This document shows, one piece after another, positions 1 to 7,580 of a DNA stretch of 64,000 nucleotides (position 1 is its first letter; the number at the start of each line of letters is the position of its first letter). The position numbers and the translations under genes were made by a program. The stretch covers positions 558,001 through 622,000 of the forward strand of contig NZ_JAQQXR010000001.1 in NCBI RefSeq assembly GCF_028595325.1, in the 5' to 3' direction. The notes under the pieces were generated by a model that searched no databases, was not told the DNA's origin, and saw only the letters and a program-made list of their open reading frames with translations. The DNA is from Janthinobacterium fluminis (GTDB lineage Bacteria > Pseudomonadota > Gammaproteobacteria > Burkholderiales > Burkholderiaceae_D).

Positions 1-92
1 ACGGCTGCCTGTGCATCGGCCACTCGGAAACCCTGAACGAAGTCAGCGACGCCGTGCTGCCGCTGGCGCCGTCCGTCTACCGCAGGCGCTGA
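1..92 (+). CDS. cheR: CheR chemotaxis methyltransferase, 3' end only
   Basis: The open frame enters from the left edge and ends with TGA at 90-92. The last 29 residues contain GCLCIGHSETL, the C-terminal end typical of CheR SAM-dependent glutamate methyltransferases, which methylate chemoreceptors. Only this tail is visible, so the catalytic domain cannot be judged. cheD starts 4 bp later and cheB follows, which is the usual cheR-cheD-cheB order and supports the call. Confidence 0.8.
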   Translation, partial: GCLCIGHSETLNEVSDAVLPLAPSVYRRR

Positions 93-96
93 GCAG

Positions 97-618
97 ATGG
101 CCGGCCCCGACAACATCATCGACGTGTTCCTGCAGCCGGGCGACTACTTCGTCGGCGACGCCGGCTTCCGCGTCAGCACGCTGCTCGGTTCCTGCGTGTC
201 GATCACGCTGTGGCAGCCGCAGCTGCGCATCGGCGCGATGTCGCACTTCCTGCTGCCGGCGCGGGCGCCGGGCGGCGCCGACGACGGCGACCTGGACGGC
301 CGCTACGGCGAGGAGGCGCTGGCGTTGATGCTCGACGAGCTGGCGCGCCTGGGCGTGCGCGGCGGCGCCTGCGAGGCGAAGATTTTCGGCGGCGGCAATA
401 TGTTCGCGCGGCGCCGCTGCGACGGCGGCGGCGTCGGCCGGCAGAACGGCGAGACGGCGCGGCGCCTGCTGGCCGACCTGGCCATTCCCGTGCGCTCGCA
501 ATGCCTGTTCGGCGACGGCCACCGGCAAATCGTCTTCGAGCTGGCCAGCGGCGACGTCTGGTCGCGCCAGATCCCCGCCGCGCACGGCGTGCCTCCCTGG
601 CCGGGAGTGCGGGCGTGA
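97..618 (+). CDS. cheD: CheD chemoreceptor glutamine deamidase
   Basis: The 173-residue product is a CheD-type deamidase that converts specific chemoreceptor glutamines to glutamates. The catalytic cysteine sits in LLGSCVS (about residue 33) and the histidine in MSHFLLP (about residue 49). The family motif KIFGGGNMF follows near residue 95. Length is normal for the family. The ATG lies 4 bp after the cheR stop, and the TGA overlaps the GTG start of cheB, so the three genes are probably one translationally coupled operon. Confidence 0.93.
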   Translation: MAGPDNIIDVFLQPGDYFVGDAGFRVSTLLGSCVSITLWQPQLRIGAMSHFLLPARAPGGADDGDLDGRYGEEALALMLDELARLGVRGGACEAKIFGGGNMFARRRCDGGGVGRQNGETARRLLADLAIPVRSQCLFGDGHRQIVFELASGDVWSRQIPAAHGVPPWPGVRA

Positions 619-1688
619 ACCGCATCAAGGTCCTGGTCGTCGACGACGCGGCCGTGGTGCGCCAGGTCATCACCGCCGTGCTCAACGCCGACCCGCGCAT
701 TGAGGTCGTCGGCGCGCTGGCGAACCCGCTGCTGGCCATCGAACGTATGCGCCAGCAGTGGCCGGACGTGCTGGTGCTCGACATCGAAATGCCGAAAATG
801 GACGGCATCACCTTCCTGCGCAAGATCATGGCGCAGCGGCCGACGCCGGTGATCATCTGCTCGACGCTGACGGAGGCGGGCGCGCGCACCACCATCGAGG
901 CGCTGGCCGCCGGCGCCGTGGCGATCATCCAAAAGCCGAAAATGGGCGTCAAGAGCTTTTTGAGCGAGGCATCGGAAGACCTGGTCAGCGCCGTGCTGGC
1001 GGCCGCGCGCGCCAACATGAAGGCGCTGGCCGGGCGCGGCCAGGCGCTGCCGATGCCGGCCGCAAAATTGAGCGCCGATGCCGTGCTGGCGCCGCTGTCG
1101 GGCGGGGCGATGCTGCGCACCACCGAGCGGGTCGTGGCGATCGGCACCTCGACGGGCGGCACGCAGGCGCTGGAAGTGGTGCTGACGGCGCTGCCGCGCA
1201 CGGCGCCGGGCATGGTGATCGTCCAGCACATGCCGGAAAAATTCACGGCCGCCTTCGCCGAGCGGCTCAACGGCATCTGCAAGATCAGCGTGCTGGAGGC
1301 GCACAACAACTGCCGCGTGCTACCAGGGCAGGCGCTGATCGCGCCCGGCGGCAAGCACATGCTGCTCAAGCGCAGCGGCGCCCAATACCTCGTCGAAGTC
1401 ATCGACGGGCCGCTGGTGAACCGGCACCGGCCGTCCGTCGACGTGCTGTTCCGCTCGGTGGCTAAATGCGCCGGCGTCAACGCGCTGGGCGTCATCATGA
1501 CCGGCATGGGCGACGACGGCGCCGCCGGTCTGCTGGAAATGCGCAAGGTCGGCGCCAAAACCGTGGCCCAGGACGAGGCCAGCTGCGTCGTGTTCGGCAT
1601 GCCGAAGGAGGCCCTCAAGCGCGGCGGCGTCGAGCGCAGCGTGCCGTTGGGCGCGATCGCCCACGAAATCGTGCAACAGTCCTCTTAA
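615..1688 (+). CDS. cheB: CheB protein-glutamate methylesterase response regulator
   Basis: The 357-residue two-domain protein demethylates chemoreceptors when phosphorylated by CheA. The N-terminal receiver domain has the VVDDAA acidic pocket and phospho-acceptor Asp56 in [11 protein letters not shown]. The C-terminal methylesterase has the catalytic triad region: Ser179 in IGTSTGG, His205 in VQHMPEKF and Asp in TGMGDDGA. The GTG at 615 is chosen because it overlaps the cheD stop (GTGA) and gives the standard N-terminus. A longer open frame upstream is antisense or out-of-frame noise within cheD. Confidence 0.95.
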   Translation: MNRIKVLVVDDAAVVRQVITAVLNADPRIEVVGALANPLLAIERMRQQWPDVLVLDIEMPKMDGITFLRKIMAQRPTPVIICSTLTEAGARTTIEALAAGAVAIIQKPKMGVKSFLSEASEDLVSAVLAAARANMKALAGRGQALPMPAAKLSADAVLAPLSGGAMLRTTERVVAIGTSTGGTQALEVVLTALPRTAPGMVIVQHMPEKFTAAFAERLNGICKISVLEAHNNCRVLPGQALIAPGGKHMLLKRSGAQYLVEVIDGPLVNRHRPSVDVLFRSVAKCAGVNALGVIMTGMGDDGAAGLLEMRKVGAKTVAQDEASCVVFGMPKEALKRGGVERSVPLGAIAHEIVQQSS

Positions 1689-1733
1689 TGCCGGCGCCAG
1701 CGGCCGCAACGGCTCCTGCTGAAGAGGCGCGGC

Positions 1734-2612
1734 TTAGTTCGCCACGCGGCGGTGGCGGCGCGGCGTGTGCTTGGCGGCGCGGTGCTTGTGGCGGTTCGAC
1801 GCCTTCATCACCTTCGGCGCCGCCTCGTCGCCGGCAATGAAGCGGCGGATATTGAGCGCATCCATCACGCGGGCCGAGTTGGCGCGGGCGTTCAACAGCA
1901 CCAGCGTGGCGTTCTTGCCGGCCGATTTGATGCGCATGATCAGGCAGCGGCCCGCTTCCTCGGTGTAGCCGGTCTTCGACAGGCCGATTTCCCAGCCCTT
2001 GGCGCCGACCAGGCGGTTCGAGTTGTGGTACTCCACCTGGCGGCCGTTGATGTTGACGATGTCCTTCGAGTCCGTGGTGATGCGGCGGATTTCCGGATAG
2101 GCGGACGCGGCCGTGGCCATCTTGATCATGTCGCCGGCGGTCGAGCGGTTGTTCGGCGACAGGCCGGTCGGTTCTTCGATGACGGTATGGCTCATGCCCA
2201 GCGCCTTGATCTTGGCGTTGACGGCGGCGGCGAAGGCGTTCGGGCCGCCCGGGTAGGTGCGGGCCAGCGACGCGGCCGCGCGGTTCTCGGACGACATCAG
2301 CGCCAGTTGCAGGATGTCGTGGCGGCTGATCGTGGCGCCGACCGGCAGGCGCGAGGTGCTGTGCTTGAGCATGTCGACGTCGATCTTGTCGATGCTGATC
2401 GGGGCGTTCATGTCCGGCTTGGAATCGAGCACGACCATTGCCGTCATCAGCTTGGTCAGCGAGGCGATGGGCACGACGACGTTGGCATTTTTTTCGAGCA
2501 AGACCTTGCCGGTGCCGTCTTCGACCACCAGCACGGATTGGGAGCCGAGCGGGACGGCGAGGGCGGCGCTGGACAGCGAAGCCAGCAAAACTGCGATGAT
2601 TTTTTTGAACAT
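1734..2612 (-). CDS. pbpG: D-alanyl-D-alanine endopeptidase, PBP7/PbpG-like
   Basis: The 292-residue protein belongs to the S11 peptidase family, which cleaves D,D cross-links or D-Ala-D-Ala in periplasmic peptidoglycan. A signal peptide covers about residues 1-19 (MFKKIIAVLLASLSSAALA). The serine hydrolase motifs are SLTK (Ser51, Lys54), SEN (108-110) and KTG (213-215). The C-terminus after about residue 265 is rich in Lys, Arg and His, perhaps a wall-binding tail. It faces cheB convergently and is preceded by a sigma-54-like element at 2674-2690. Confidence 0.88.
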   Translation of the reverse strand: MFKKIIAVLLASLSSAALAVPLGSQSVLVVEDGTGKVLLEKNANVVVPIASLTKLMTAMVVLDSKPDMNAPISIDKIDVDMLKHSTSRLPVGATISRHDILQLALMSSENRAAASLARTYPGGPNAFAAAVNAKIKALGMSHTVIEEPTGLSPNNRSTAGDMIKMATAASAYPEIRRITTDSKDIVNINGRQVEYHNSNRLVGAKGWEIGLSKTGYTEEAGRCLIMRIKSAGKNATLVLLNARANSARVMDALNIRRFIAGDEAAPKVMKASNRHKHRAAKHTPRRHRRVAN

Positions 2613-2673
2613 GGTGTGGTATCGGCCGTAAGGGTTGGGGCGCAGGGCGCCGCGCAGGGATTTTGTAGTTCTA

Positions 2674-2690
2674 TGGCAATATACTTGCCA
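2674..2690 (-). promoter_or_regulatory. Candidate sigma-54 (-24/-12) promoter or dyad operator upstream of pbpG
   Basis: On the minus strand the sequence reads TTGGCAAGTATATTGCCAT. It keeps the GG and GC doublets separated by ten bases, as required for sigma-54 promoters (TGGCAC-N5-TTGCA). It is also an inverted repeat TGGCAA-N5-TTGCCA, so it could instead be a repressor or activator site. It lies about 60 bp upstream of the pbpG ATG. A very similar element lies upstream of fliM at 37250. Confidence 0.35.
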
Positions 2691-2714
2691 AGAATAAACC
2701 TTACCATTAATCGC

Positions 2715-2734
2715 GGGGACAGACCACGATTTTC
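2715..2734 (+). repeat. Half copy of the GGGGACAGACCACGATTTTC repeat
   Basis: These 20 bases are identical to each arm of the perfect palindrome at 10109-10169. Here only one arm is present and no inverted partner follows. This shows that the sequence is a dispersed element, not a local accident. Function is unknown. Confidence 0.6.
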
Positions 2735-2777
2735 CGAGAATTTTTACCGAAAGTAGTTATTTTCCTTTGCCTGGTCG

Positions 2778-2804
2778 AAAAAAAGCCCTGCGCGAGGCAG
2801 GGCT
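2778..2804 (-). terminator. Rho-independent terminator after the molbindin gene
   Basis: An 8-bp stem (AGCCCTGC / GCAGGGCT) with a 5-base loop is followed on the minus strand by a run of seven T. It lies about 25 bp past the stop of the TOBE-domain gene. Confidence 0.8.
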
Positions 2805-2829
2805 GTTTGTTGGGGTGGGGCGGGTGGGG

Positions 2830-3048
2830 TCACTGGATCTTGGCGATGGACACCTCCGTCGATTTGACCAGGGCGATCACTTCGCTACCGACTTTCAGGT
2901 CCAGGTCCTGGATCGAGCGCGTGGTGATGACCGAGGTGACGATGCCGTGTTGGGTTTCGACATCCACTTCCGACACCACCGAGCCAAGGATGATTTCCTT
3001 GATCTTGCCCCTGAACTGATTCCGTACATTGATTTCTGATATGGCCAT
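2830..3048 (-). CDS. Molbindin: single TOBE-domain molybdopterin-binding protein
   Basis: The 72-residue protein is one complete TOBE (Mop) domain. The recognisable pieces are the N-terminal SxRNQFRGKI strand, the central VTSVITTRSIQDL segment and the C-terminal EVIALVKSTEVSI strand. Such proteins assemble into hexamers that bind molybdate or tungstate oxyanions in the cytoplasm, for storage or sensing. It lies downstream of a sulfate-type periplasmic binding protein with its own terminator between, so it may be separately expressed. No other molybdate genes are visible. Confidence 0.88.
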   Translation of the reverse strand: MAISEINVRNQFRGKIKEIILGSVVSEVDVETQHGIVTSVITTRSIQDLDLKVGSEVIALVKSTEVSIAKIQ

Positions 3049-3158
3049 CGTGTTTCCTATCCTTGTGAGTGGGGGGCTGAGCGCGTGGTGACGCTTGAGT
3101 TCAGATTAATCCCATCTGCGCGCTTTGGAAACGAATCGATTCGCATATGAATATGCGC

Positions 3159-3187
3159 AAAAAAAAGCCGGGGAGGCCCCGGCTTTT
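3159..3187 (-). terminator. Rho-independent terminator after the sulfate-binding protein gene
   Basis: The stem AGCCGGGG / CCCCGGCT with a 3-base loop is flanked by A-runs and T-runs on both sides. It can therefore work in both directions. It lies 13 bp past the stop of the minus-strand gene at 3200. Confidence 0.82.
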
Positions 3188-3199
3188 GCGCATGTCTGC

Positions 3200-4237
3200 T
3201 TACTTGCTCTGGTAAATCTTGTCGAACTCGCCGCCGTCGTCGAAGTGTTTCTTCTGCGCCTGCTTCCAGCCGCCAAAGACCTCGTCGACCGTGAACAGGG
3301 TGATCGGCTTGAAGGTGGCCGCGTATTTCTTCGCCACGGCGGTGGAGCGCGGCCGCAGGAAGTGCTTGGCGATGATTTCCTGGCCCGGCTCGGAGTACAG
3401 GTATTGCAGATAGGCGGTGGCCTGCTTGCGGATGCCGCGCCGGTCGACGACCTTGTCGACGACGGCCACCGGCGATTCGGCCAGGATCGAGGAGGGTGGG
3501 TAGACCACTTCGAAGTTGTCGCCGAACTCGGTGCGCACCAGTTGCACCTCGTTTTCAAACGTCACCAGCACGTCGCCGATCTGGCGCTGCGTGAAGGTGG
3601 TCGTGGCCGCGCGCCCGCCCGTGTCGAGCACGGGGACGTTCTTGAACAGTTTGCCGACCAGCTCGCGCGCCTGGGCCTCGCTGCCGCCTTTCTTGACCAC
3701 ATAGCCCCATGCCGCCAGGTAGGTGTAGCGGCCGTTGCCCGAGGTTTTGGGATTGGGCACGACCACTTTGACGTCGGGCTTGGCCAGATCGTCCCAGTTT
3801 TTGATTTGCTTCGGGTTGCCTTTGCGGACCAGGTATACCATCGTCGAGTAGAACGGCGCGGCGTTGTGCGGGAAGCGCTTGGCCCAGTCGGCCGCGACGA
3901 GGCCGCGGTCGGCCAGCAGGTCGACGTCGTTGGCCTGGTTCATGGTCACGACGGACGCTTCGAGTCCGTCGGCGACGGAGCGCGCCTGTTTGCTGGAGCC
4001 GCCGTGCGACTGGTTGATCGTCAGCGTTTCGCCTGTGTTCTTTTTCCACTCGGCGATGAAGGCCGGGTTGATGTCCTTGAAAAGTTCGCGCATCACGTCG
4101 TAGGAGACGTTCAGCAGCGTCGTGTCGGCGGCCGTTGCGGGCGCGCTTATGGGCAGCGCCACGGCGGCGACTGCGGCGGCGAGGAACCAGCGACGCGGCT
4201 GGCTGGCGAGCTTGAATGGCGTACTTTTGTTGGGCAT
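3200..4237 (-). CDS. sbp: Sulfate ABC transporter periplasmic substrate-binding protein
   Basis: The 345-residue protein matches the Sbp/CysP family, which delivers sulfate or thiosulfate to a CysTWA permease. A cleavable signal peptide covers about residues 1-37, with a twin-Arg-like QPRRWFL before the hydrophobic core. The mature start LLNVSYDVMRELFKDIN is characteristic, as are the ligand-site segments INQSHGGSSKQ and PKTSGNGRYTYL. The ATG at 4237 is preferred over a TTG two codons upstream. No permease or ATPase genes are adjacent, so this is an orphan binding protein that must rely on a transporter elsewhere. Confidence 0.9.
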   Translation of the reverse strand: MPNKSTPFKLASQPRRWFLAAAVAAVALPISAPATAADTTLLNVSYDVMRELFKDINPAFIAEWKKNTGETLTINQSHGGSSKQARSVADGLEASVVTMNQANDVDLLADRGLVAADWAKRFPHNAAPFYSTMVYLVRKGNPKQIKNWDDLAKPDVKVVVPNPKTSGNGRYTYLAAWGYVVKKGGSEAQARELVGKLFKNVPVLDTGGRAATTTFTQRQIGDVLVTFENEVQLVRTEFGDNFEVVYPPSSILAESPVAVVDKVVDRRGIRKQATAYLQYLYSEPGQEIIAKHFLRPRSTAVAKKYAATFKPITLFTVDEVFGGWKQAQKKHFDDGGEFDKIYQSK

Positions 4238-4321
4238 GGTCAACTCATATTGTGAAAACAGATATACATAGTCTAAAATCTGGCCCGGAAAAGATACGAA
4301 TTTTTCGTAATATGCTTAGAT

Positions 4322-4438
4322 ACAGGGGTGCAAACCTACTGCGCGGCCCACTATCCGGCCGGCGATGCTCGCTGTACATGCGTACAGCTGCGCTTCTCGG
4401 CCGGATATTGAGCCGCTCGCTACGGTTTTCACCCCTGT
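4322..4438. repeat. 117-bp imperfect palindrome (long hairpin element)
   Basis: The outer arms ACAGGGGTG...AACC and GGTT...CACCCCTGT are inverted. Further in, ATCCGGCCG pairs with CGGCCGGAT, and the centre is CTGTACATGCGTACAG. The arms thus pair through several blocks about the midpoint 4380. It lies in the 413-bp gap between the divergent sbp and GNAT genes, where no gene is seen. It resembles a MITE or REP-type element, but only one copy is in this window. The rest of the gap should hold the two promoters. Confidence 0.6.
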
Positions 4439-4650
4439 CTCGGCAACACCAGTGGCATAGCGTTGTTCGCTACTAAAACAGATATGGTTTTTTGGAATGA
4501 TTCGTGGGCAAAACGGCGCGCCGCGCTTAGGCTGTATGGTGTCGTGTCCGCATGAAAGAACGTTTTTTGCCGCTTGGTGTATAGTCGAAACGGCGCACCG
4601 GGCGGCTATCTCTGCCTGAATTCGCTATTGGCATTATTTTGTGAGCGCAC

Positions 4651-5178
4651 ATGAGTCTTGAAATTCGTATTGCAACGTCGACCGACGCGTTTGAGGCGTG
4701 TAATGTCTTGCGCCGGTCGATTACCGAATGCTGTTCCCTGGATCATAAGGATGATCCGGCTATCCTCGACGCCTGGCTGGGCAATAAAACGCCGCAGATG
4801 GTGGCGAGCTGGTTTGCCTCGGCCACGAATTTTTCGCTGGTGGCCGTCGAGGCCGGCGAGGTGGTCGGTGTCGCTTTGTTGACGCGGGCCGGCAAGTTGG
4901 CCCTGTGCTATTTGTTGCCGGAGGCGCGGCGCCACGGTGTCGGCCGCGCCTTGCTCGCCCGTATCGAGGCGCAGGCCAGGGAGTGGGGCATGAAGGCGCT
5001 GCAGTTGCATAGTACGGCCACGGCCCAGGGCTTTTATGCGGCCCAGGGTTATATTGCGTCGGGTAACGTCAAGTCGCCGTATGGCGTGGAGACGGTGTTT
5101 TGCTGGAAGCAGTTGGATGCGGATGCGGCTTCCACCGATCCGAAGCGTAAACGTTTTTGTAATTGCAATAGCGCCTGA
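4651..5178 (+). CDS. GNAT-family N-acetyltransferase
   Basis: The 175-residue product has the GNAT fold that transfers an acetyl group from acetyl-CoA to an amine. The acetyl-CoA loop is seen as LPEARRHGVGRALLARIE (Q/RxxGxG/A type, about residues 91-108). It is followed by the Tyr-containing GFYAAQGYI segment. The substrate cannot be told from sequence. The C-terminal 15 residues are basic and cysteine-containing (KRKRFCNCN), which is unusual. It converges with the amidotransferase gene, 33 bp away. Confidence 0.8.
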   Translation: MSLEIRIATSTDAFEACNVLRRSITECCSLDHKDDPAILDAWLGNKTPQMVASWFASATNFSLVAVEAGEVVGVALLTRAGKLALCYLLPEARRHGVGRALLARIEAQAREWGMKALQLHSTATAQGFYAAQGYIASGNVKSPYGVETVFCWKQLDADAASTDPKRKRFCNCNSA

Positions 5179-5211
5179 TGTTTCCTCCGTGTGGCCGCTG
5201 CCGGCCGCGCA

Positions 5212-6015
5212 TCAGCATATCTGCCAGCGCCATGCCTTTTCCGCGCCCGGCGCCACTTCCTCCCCTCCGCTGAACATTTTCAATTCGCCCGGCGCGAACG
5301 CTCGCCATTGTTCGTTCGACGTCAGCGGTTCGGTGGCGATGACGGCGATGCGGTCGTCGAGGTGGTTGTGGCGGCGGAAGTCGATGCTCAGTTCGCAGTC
5401 GATGAGTTTCGCCTCCGTGAAGGGGTAGGCGCGCACGACGTAGTGCAGCGAGGTGCTGCAGCGGGCGAATAGGGTGTCGCCGTCGGAGAGGATGAAATTG
5501 AAGCTGCCGTGGGCGGCGATGTGCGCGCCCAGCGTGTCGATGGCGGCAAACAGGGCGGCGCGGTCCGGCTGGCCGTCGGGGAAGCGTTGGCGCAGGCCGG
5601 CCAGCAGGTGGCAGAAGGCTTGTTCGCTGTCGGTGTCGCCGCGCGCCGCATAGTTGCCGCCGGCCGGCGCGCGCCAGTTTTTCAGGTCGCCGTTGTGGGC
5701 GAAGGACCAGGTTTTGCCCCATAGTTCGCGGGTGAAAGGGTGGGTGTTTTCCGGGGCGATGCGGCCCTGGGTGGCTTTGCGGATGTGGGCGACGATGTTT
5801 TTCGCTTTGACGGGGTGTTGCCGTATCGTCGCCGCCAGCGGCGAGTCGACCGAGGCCAGGTGGTCGGTGTAGAGGCGGCAGCCGTCGCTGGCGTGGAAGG
5901 CGATGCCCCAGCCGTCTTTGTGCTCGCCGGTGCGCCCGCCCCGTTCGGCGAAGCCTTCAAAGGAGAATGCCAGCGCGGCCGGTTTGCTGCTGTTCATTGC
6001 AAGTAGCTGGCACAT
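5212..6015 (-). CDS. Class II glutamine amidotransferase (YafJ-like)
   Basis: The 267-residue protein is an N-terminal-nucleophile glutaminase. It begins MCQLLAMN, so Cys2 is the expected nucleophile. This fixes the start at 6015, although the frame stays open for 110 codons upstream. Other family segments are GGRTGEHKDGWGIAF, AHIRKATQG, FAHNGDL and RGDTDSEQAF, which bind glutamine. Length and motifs fit the YafJ/DUF super-clade of stand-alone glutaminases. The acceptor reaction is unknown. Confidence 0.88.
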   Translation of the reverse strand: MCQLLAMNSSKPAALAFSFEGFAERGGRTGEHKDGWGIAFHASDGCRLYTDHLASVDSPLAATIRQHPVKAKNIVAHIRKATQGRIAPENTHPFTRELWGKTWSFAHNGDLKNWRAPAGGNYAARGDTDSEQAFCHLLAGLRQRFPDGQPDRAALFAAIDTLGAHIAAHGSFNFILSDGDTLFARCSTSLHYVVRAYPFTEAKLIDCELSIDFRRHNHLDDRIAVIATEPLTSNEQWRAFAPGELKMFSGGEEVAPGAEKAWRWQIC

Positions 6016-6608
6016 GGCCGTTCCTGTCCAAGTCTGTGTGAATGCTTGCCCGCGGCGCCAGGGACGCGGGCTCGTGTTGCTTCTGGACACAGTAATGGCC
6101 GTCACTCTCCTCGTGAAGGAATGTTTTGGCATATGGATATGCGGGTGCTGGCGCGGTGTCTTATGCTCACCTTTGAGTAATGGTCTTTTGCCGGTGTGAG
6201 TTGGCGAAAGGCCGGCCGGCATGATATTTCGTATTTTCCCCGTGCGAAGGGCTGTGATATGAGCCTGATTCGCGGCGCCCCAACGCTGCGAACGCGCTTG
6301 CAATCGGTAGCCGCTATCTGCCGAGATACCGATAAGACGATGCAAGGTTGTCCACCTTCAGAAAGACGAGGCGTTTCAGGTCATTGCATTTGAATTTGAA
6401 GGCCAGCGCTTACAATTTGCGGTGCCTGTGCTTCTTGAATGAGGCGGGAATCGAAGGGGATTGACACCTGAGATCCGTCTGGACTGCCGAAAATGCTCGT
6501 CTCGGATGGAAGAATGCCCAATAAGCGGCACTAAATGGCCGCGTCGCTGCTTGCTATATTGTCACTTTTTACGCCTTGCGTTCTGAATCGGCAGTAATTC
6601 GAGGTGCC
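6016..6608. other. Non-coding stretch with a possible gene remnant
   Basis: No convincing gene is seen here. The part near 6016-6200 should carry the amidotransferase promoter. At 6311-6442 on the plus strand a 43-codon open frame has no start codon. It ends with a protein-like segment (DEAFQVIAFEFEGQRLQFAV), which may be the tail of a decayed gene. The rest shows no repeats or motifs I can name. Base composition begins to drop towards the AT-rich islet that follows. Confidence 0.3.
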
Positions 6609-6640
6609 CAATAGTCCAAGGCAATTGCCTTGGACTATTG
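6609..6640. repeat. 32-bp perfect palindrome after the islet
   Basis: CAATAGTCCAAGGCAA is followed directly by its exact reverse complement, centred between 6624 and 6625. It lies 12 bp beyond the stop of the minus-strand membrane-peptide gene. The hairpin could act as a terminator, but no T-run follows on the minus strand. It could instead mark the edge of the inserted islet. Confidence 0.6.
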
Positions 6641-6651
6641 CCTACAAGAGG

Positions 6652-6831
6652 TTATTTCATGTTTTTAGAAATAAGGCTGAACGTTGCTAGCATAAAGGCA
6701 AAAAATATTGCAGCCGAAAAGGCTATTTGGGTAAAGTCAAGGCTCTTGCCCCAAAAATGGTTAGACAGGAATGGAAGCAAAACCGAGAAAATTACTGTCG
6801 CAAACAACGCCATGAAATATTTTTTATTCAT
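6652..6831 (-). CDS. Small two-helix membrane protein, candidate bacteriocin immunity protein
   Basis: The 59-residue product has two hydrophobic segments, about residues 6-22 (MALFATVIFSVLLPFL) and 34-53 (FSAAIFFAFMLATFSLI), and basic ends. Start 6831 is preferred because GGAA lies upstream at suitable spacing; an ATG at 6846 would add five residues. It follows the bacteriocin-like gene by about 60 bp on the same strand and shares its AT-rich composition. Small two-TM proteins beside class II bacteriocins are often immunity proteins. That role is inferred from position only. Confidence 0.5.
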   Translation of the reverse strand: MNKKYFMALFATVIFSVLLPFLSNHFWGKSLDFTQIAFSAAIFFAFMLATFSLISKNMK

Positions 6832-6893
6832 GAAATATGGTTCCATTAAAATGAATATTACACGACTTTGATATTGTGAAGGCGTAACTTATT

Positions 6894-7103
6894 TTAAGAA
6901 GTAATGACAAGGCCGCCAGCGATAGCACCGCCCACCAAGCCTCCTAAGAAGCCAGCATAAGCGCCAATAGGGCCACCGATAGAACCTGCCATAGCACCAC
7001 CAATCGCTCCGCCAATCGCACCGCTAGCGGCGGTGTCATAATTCCAACGTATGGAGAAGCAACCGCTAACTGCTTCGATCTCGTTCATGGTAAGTTCTTG
7101 CAT
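6894..7103 (-). CDS. Bacteriocin-like peptide with double-glycine-type leader
   Basis: The 69-residue peptide begins MQELTMNEIEAVSG, matching the class II bacteriocin/microcin leader pattern (ELT..EI..VSGG) cleaved by C39 peptidase transporters. The core after position 14 is glycine-rich with repeated GxxxG-like zipper motifs (GAIGGAIGG, GGLVGGAIAGG), typical of membrane-inserting bacteriocins. The residue after VSG is Cys rather than Gly, which is unusual at the cleavage site. A weak Shine-Dalgarno (GGATTGGG) precedes the ATG. No transporter or peptidase gene is nearby. The DNA is clearly AT-richer than its neighbours, suggesting acquisition. Confidence 0.7.
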   Translation of the reverse strand: MQELTMNEIEAVSGCFSIRWNYDTAASGAIGGAIGGAMAGSIGGPIGAYAGFLGGLVGGAIAGGLVITS

Positions 7104-7580
7104 ACTAAACCCAATCCAATAATGTTTTCAAAAGCCATGAGGCCATGTTAGATCAAAATATGTTTACCGACTCTAATAAGCATCGCTGAGTTCCTGAATG
7201 TTGATCGTCAATCAAAATGTATAAAATACTAACACATCTAGGTGTGGCCTGCAATTTTTTGAGGTATTTATTTATTGATAATTTAATAGTTTTTCTGCGG
7301 CACTGTTAGTTGCATAATTGCAATCTCATTGATCGCTTGGACTGCTATGAAATGAACGTTTGCAACCCCACCTAAATCAGAAGACTTTTCCTTGAACATG
7401 TACTGATGCCGCAGGCCGTTCGTGTCGTCGAGCTGCCTTTCCAATGGCCGGGAATGAGGCTCTCTTATGCGCGGGGCGCATATCAAACGGCGAAACGATT
7501 CGTTTAGCTTTGCCGGCCGTAAGCCTATTCTGCTTGCTTTGGCGGTGGCGACGCCACCAGCCGCTTTGTGGAGGAGTGCG
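7104..7580. other. AT-rich intergenic region, bacteriocin promoter side
   Basis: The stretch up to about 7400 is AT-rich, like the bacteriocin islet, and should contain its minus-strand promoter. After about 7430 the sequence returns to host-like GC content and leads to a strong GGAGGAG site before the EAL gene. A 38-codon minus-strand ORF (7283-7399, start MFKEKSSDLGG) has no clear ribosome site and no recognisable homology. I do not call it a gene. Confidence 0.35.

Noticed and set aside
203-1618. Long minus-strand open frames opposite cheD and cheB
   Set aside because: They are shadows of GC-rich coding sequence; their translations are Arg/Ala/Pro-rich with no domain and the plus-strand genes are certain.
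1752-2756. 334-codon plus-strand open frame opposite pbpG
   Set aside because: Low-complexity Val/Gly/Arg/His composition and no ribosome site; pbpG on the other strand carries all catalytic motifs.
7283-7399. 38-codon minus-strand ORF in the AT-rich gap
   Set aside because: No ribosome site, no leader pattern and no recognisable similarity; too short to support as a second bacteriocin peptide.
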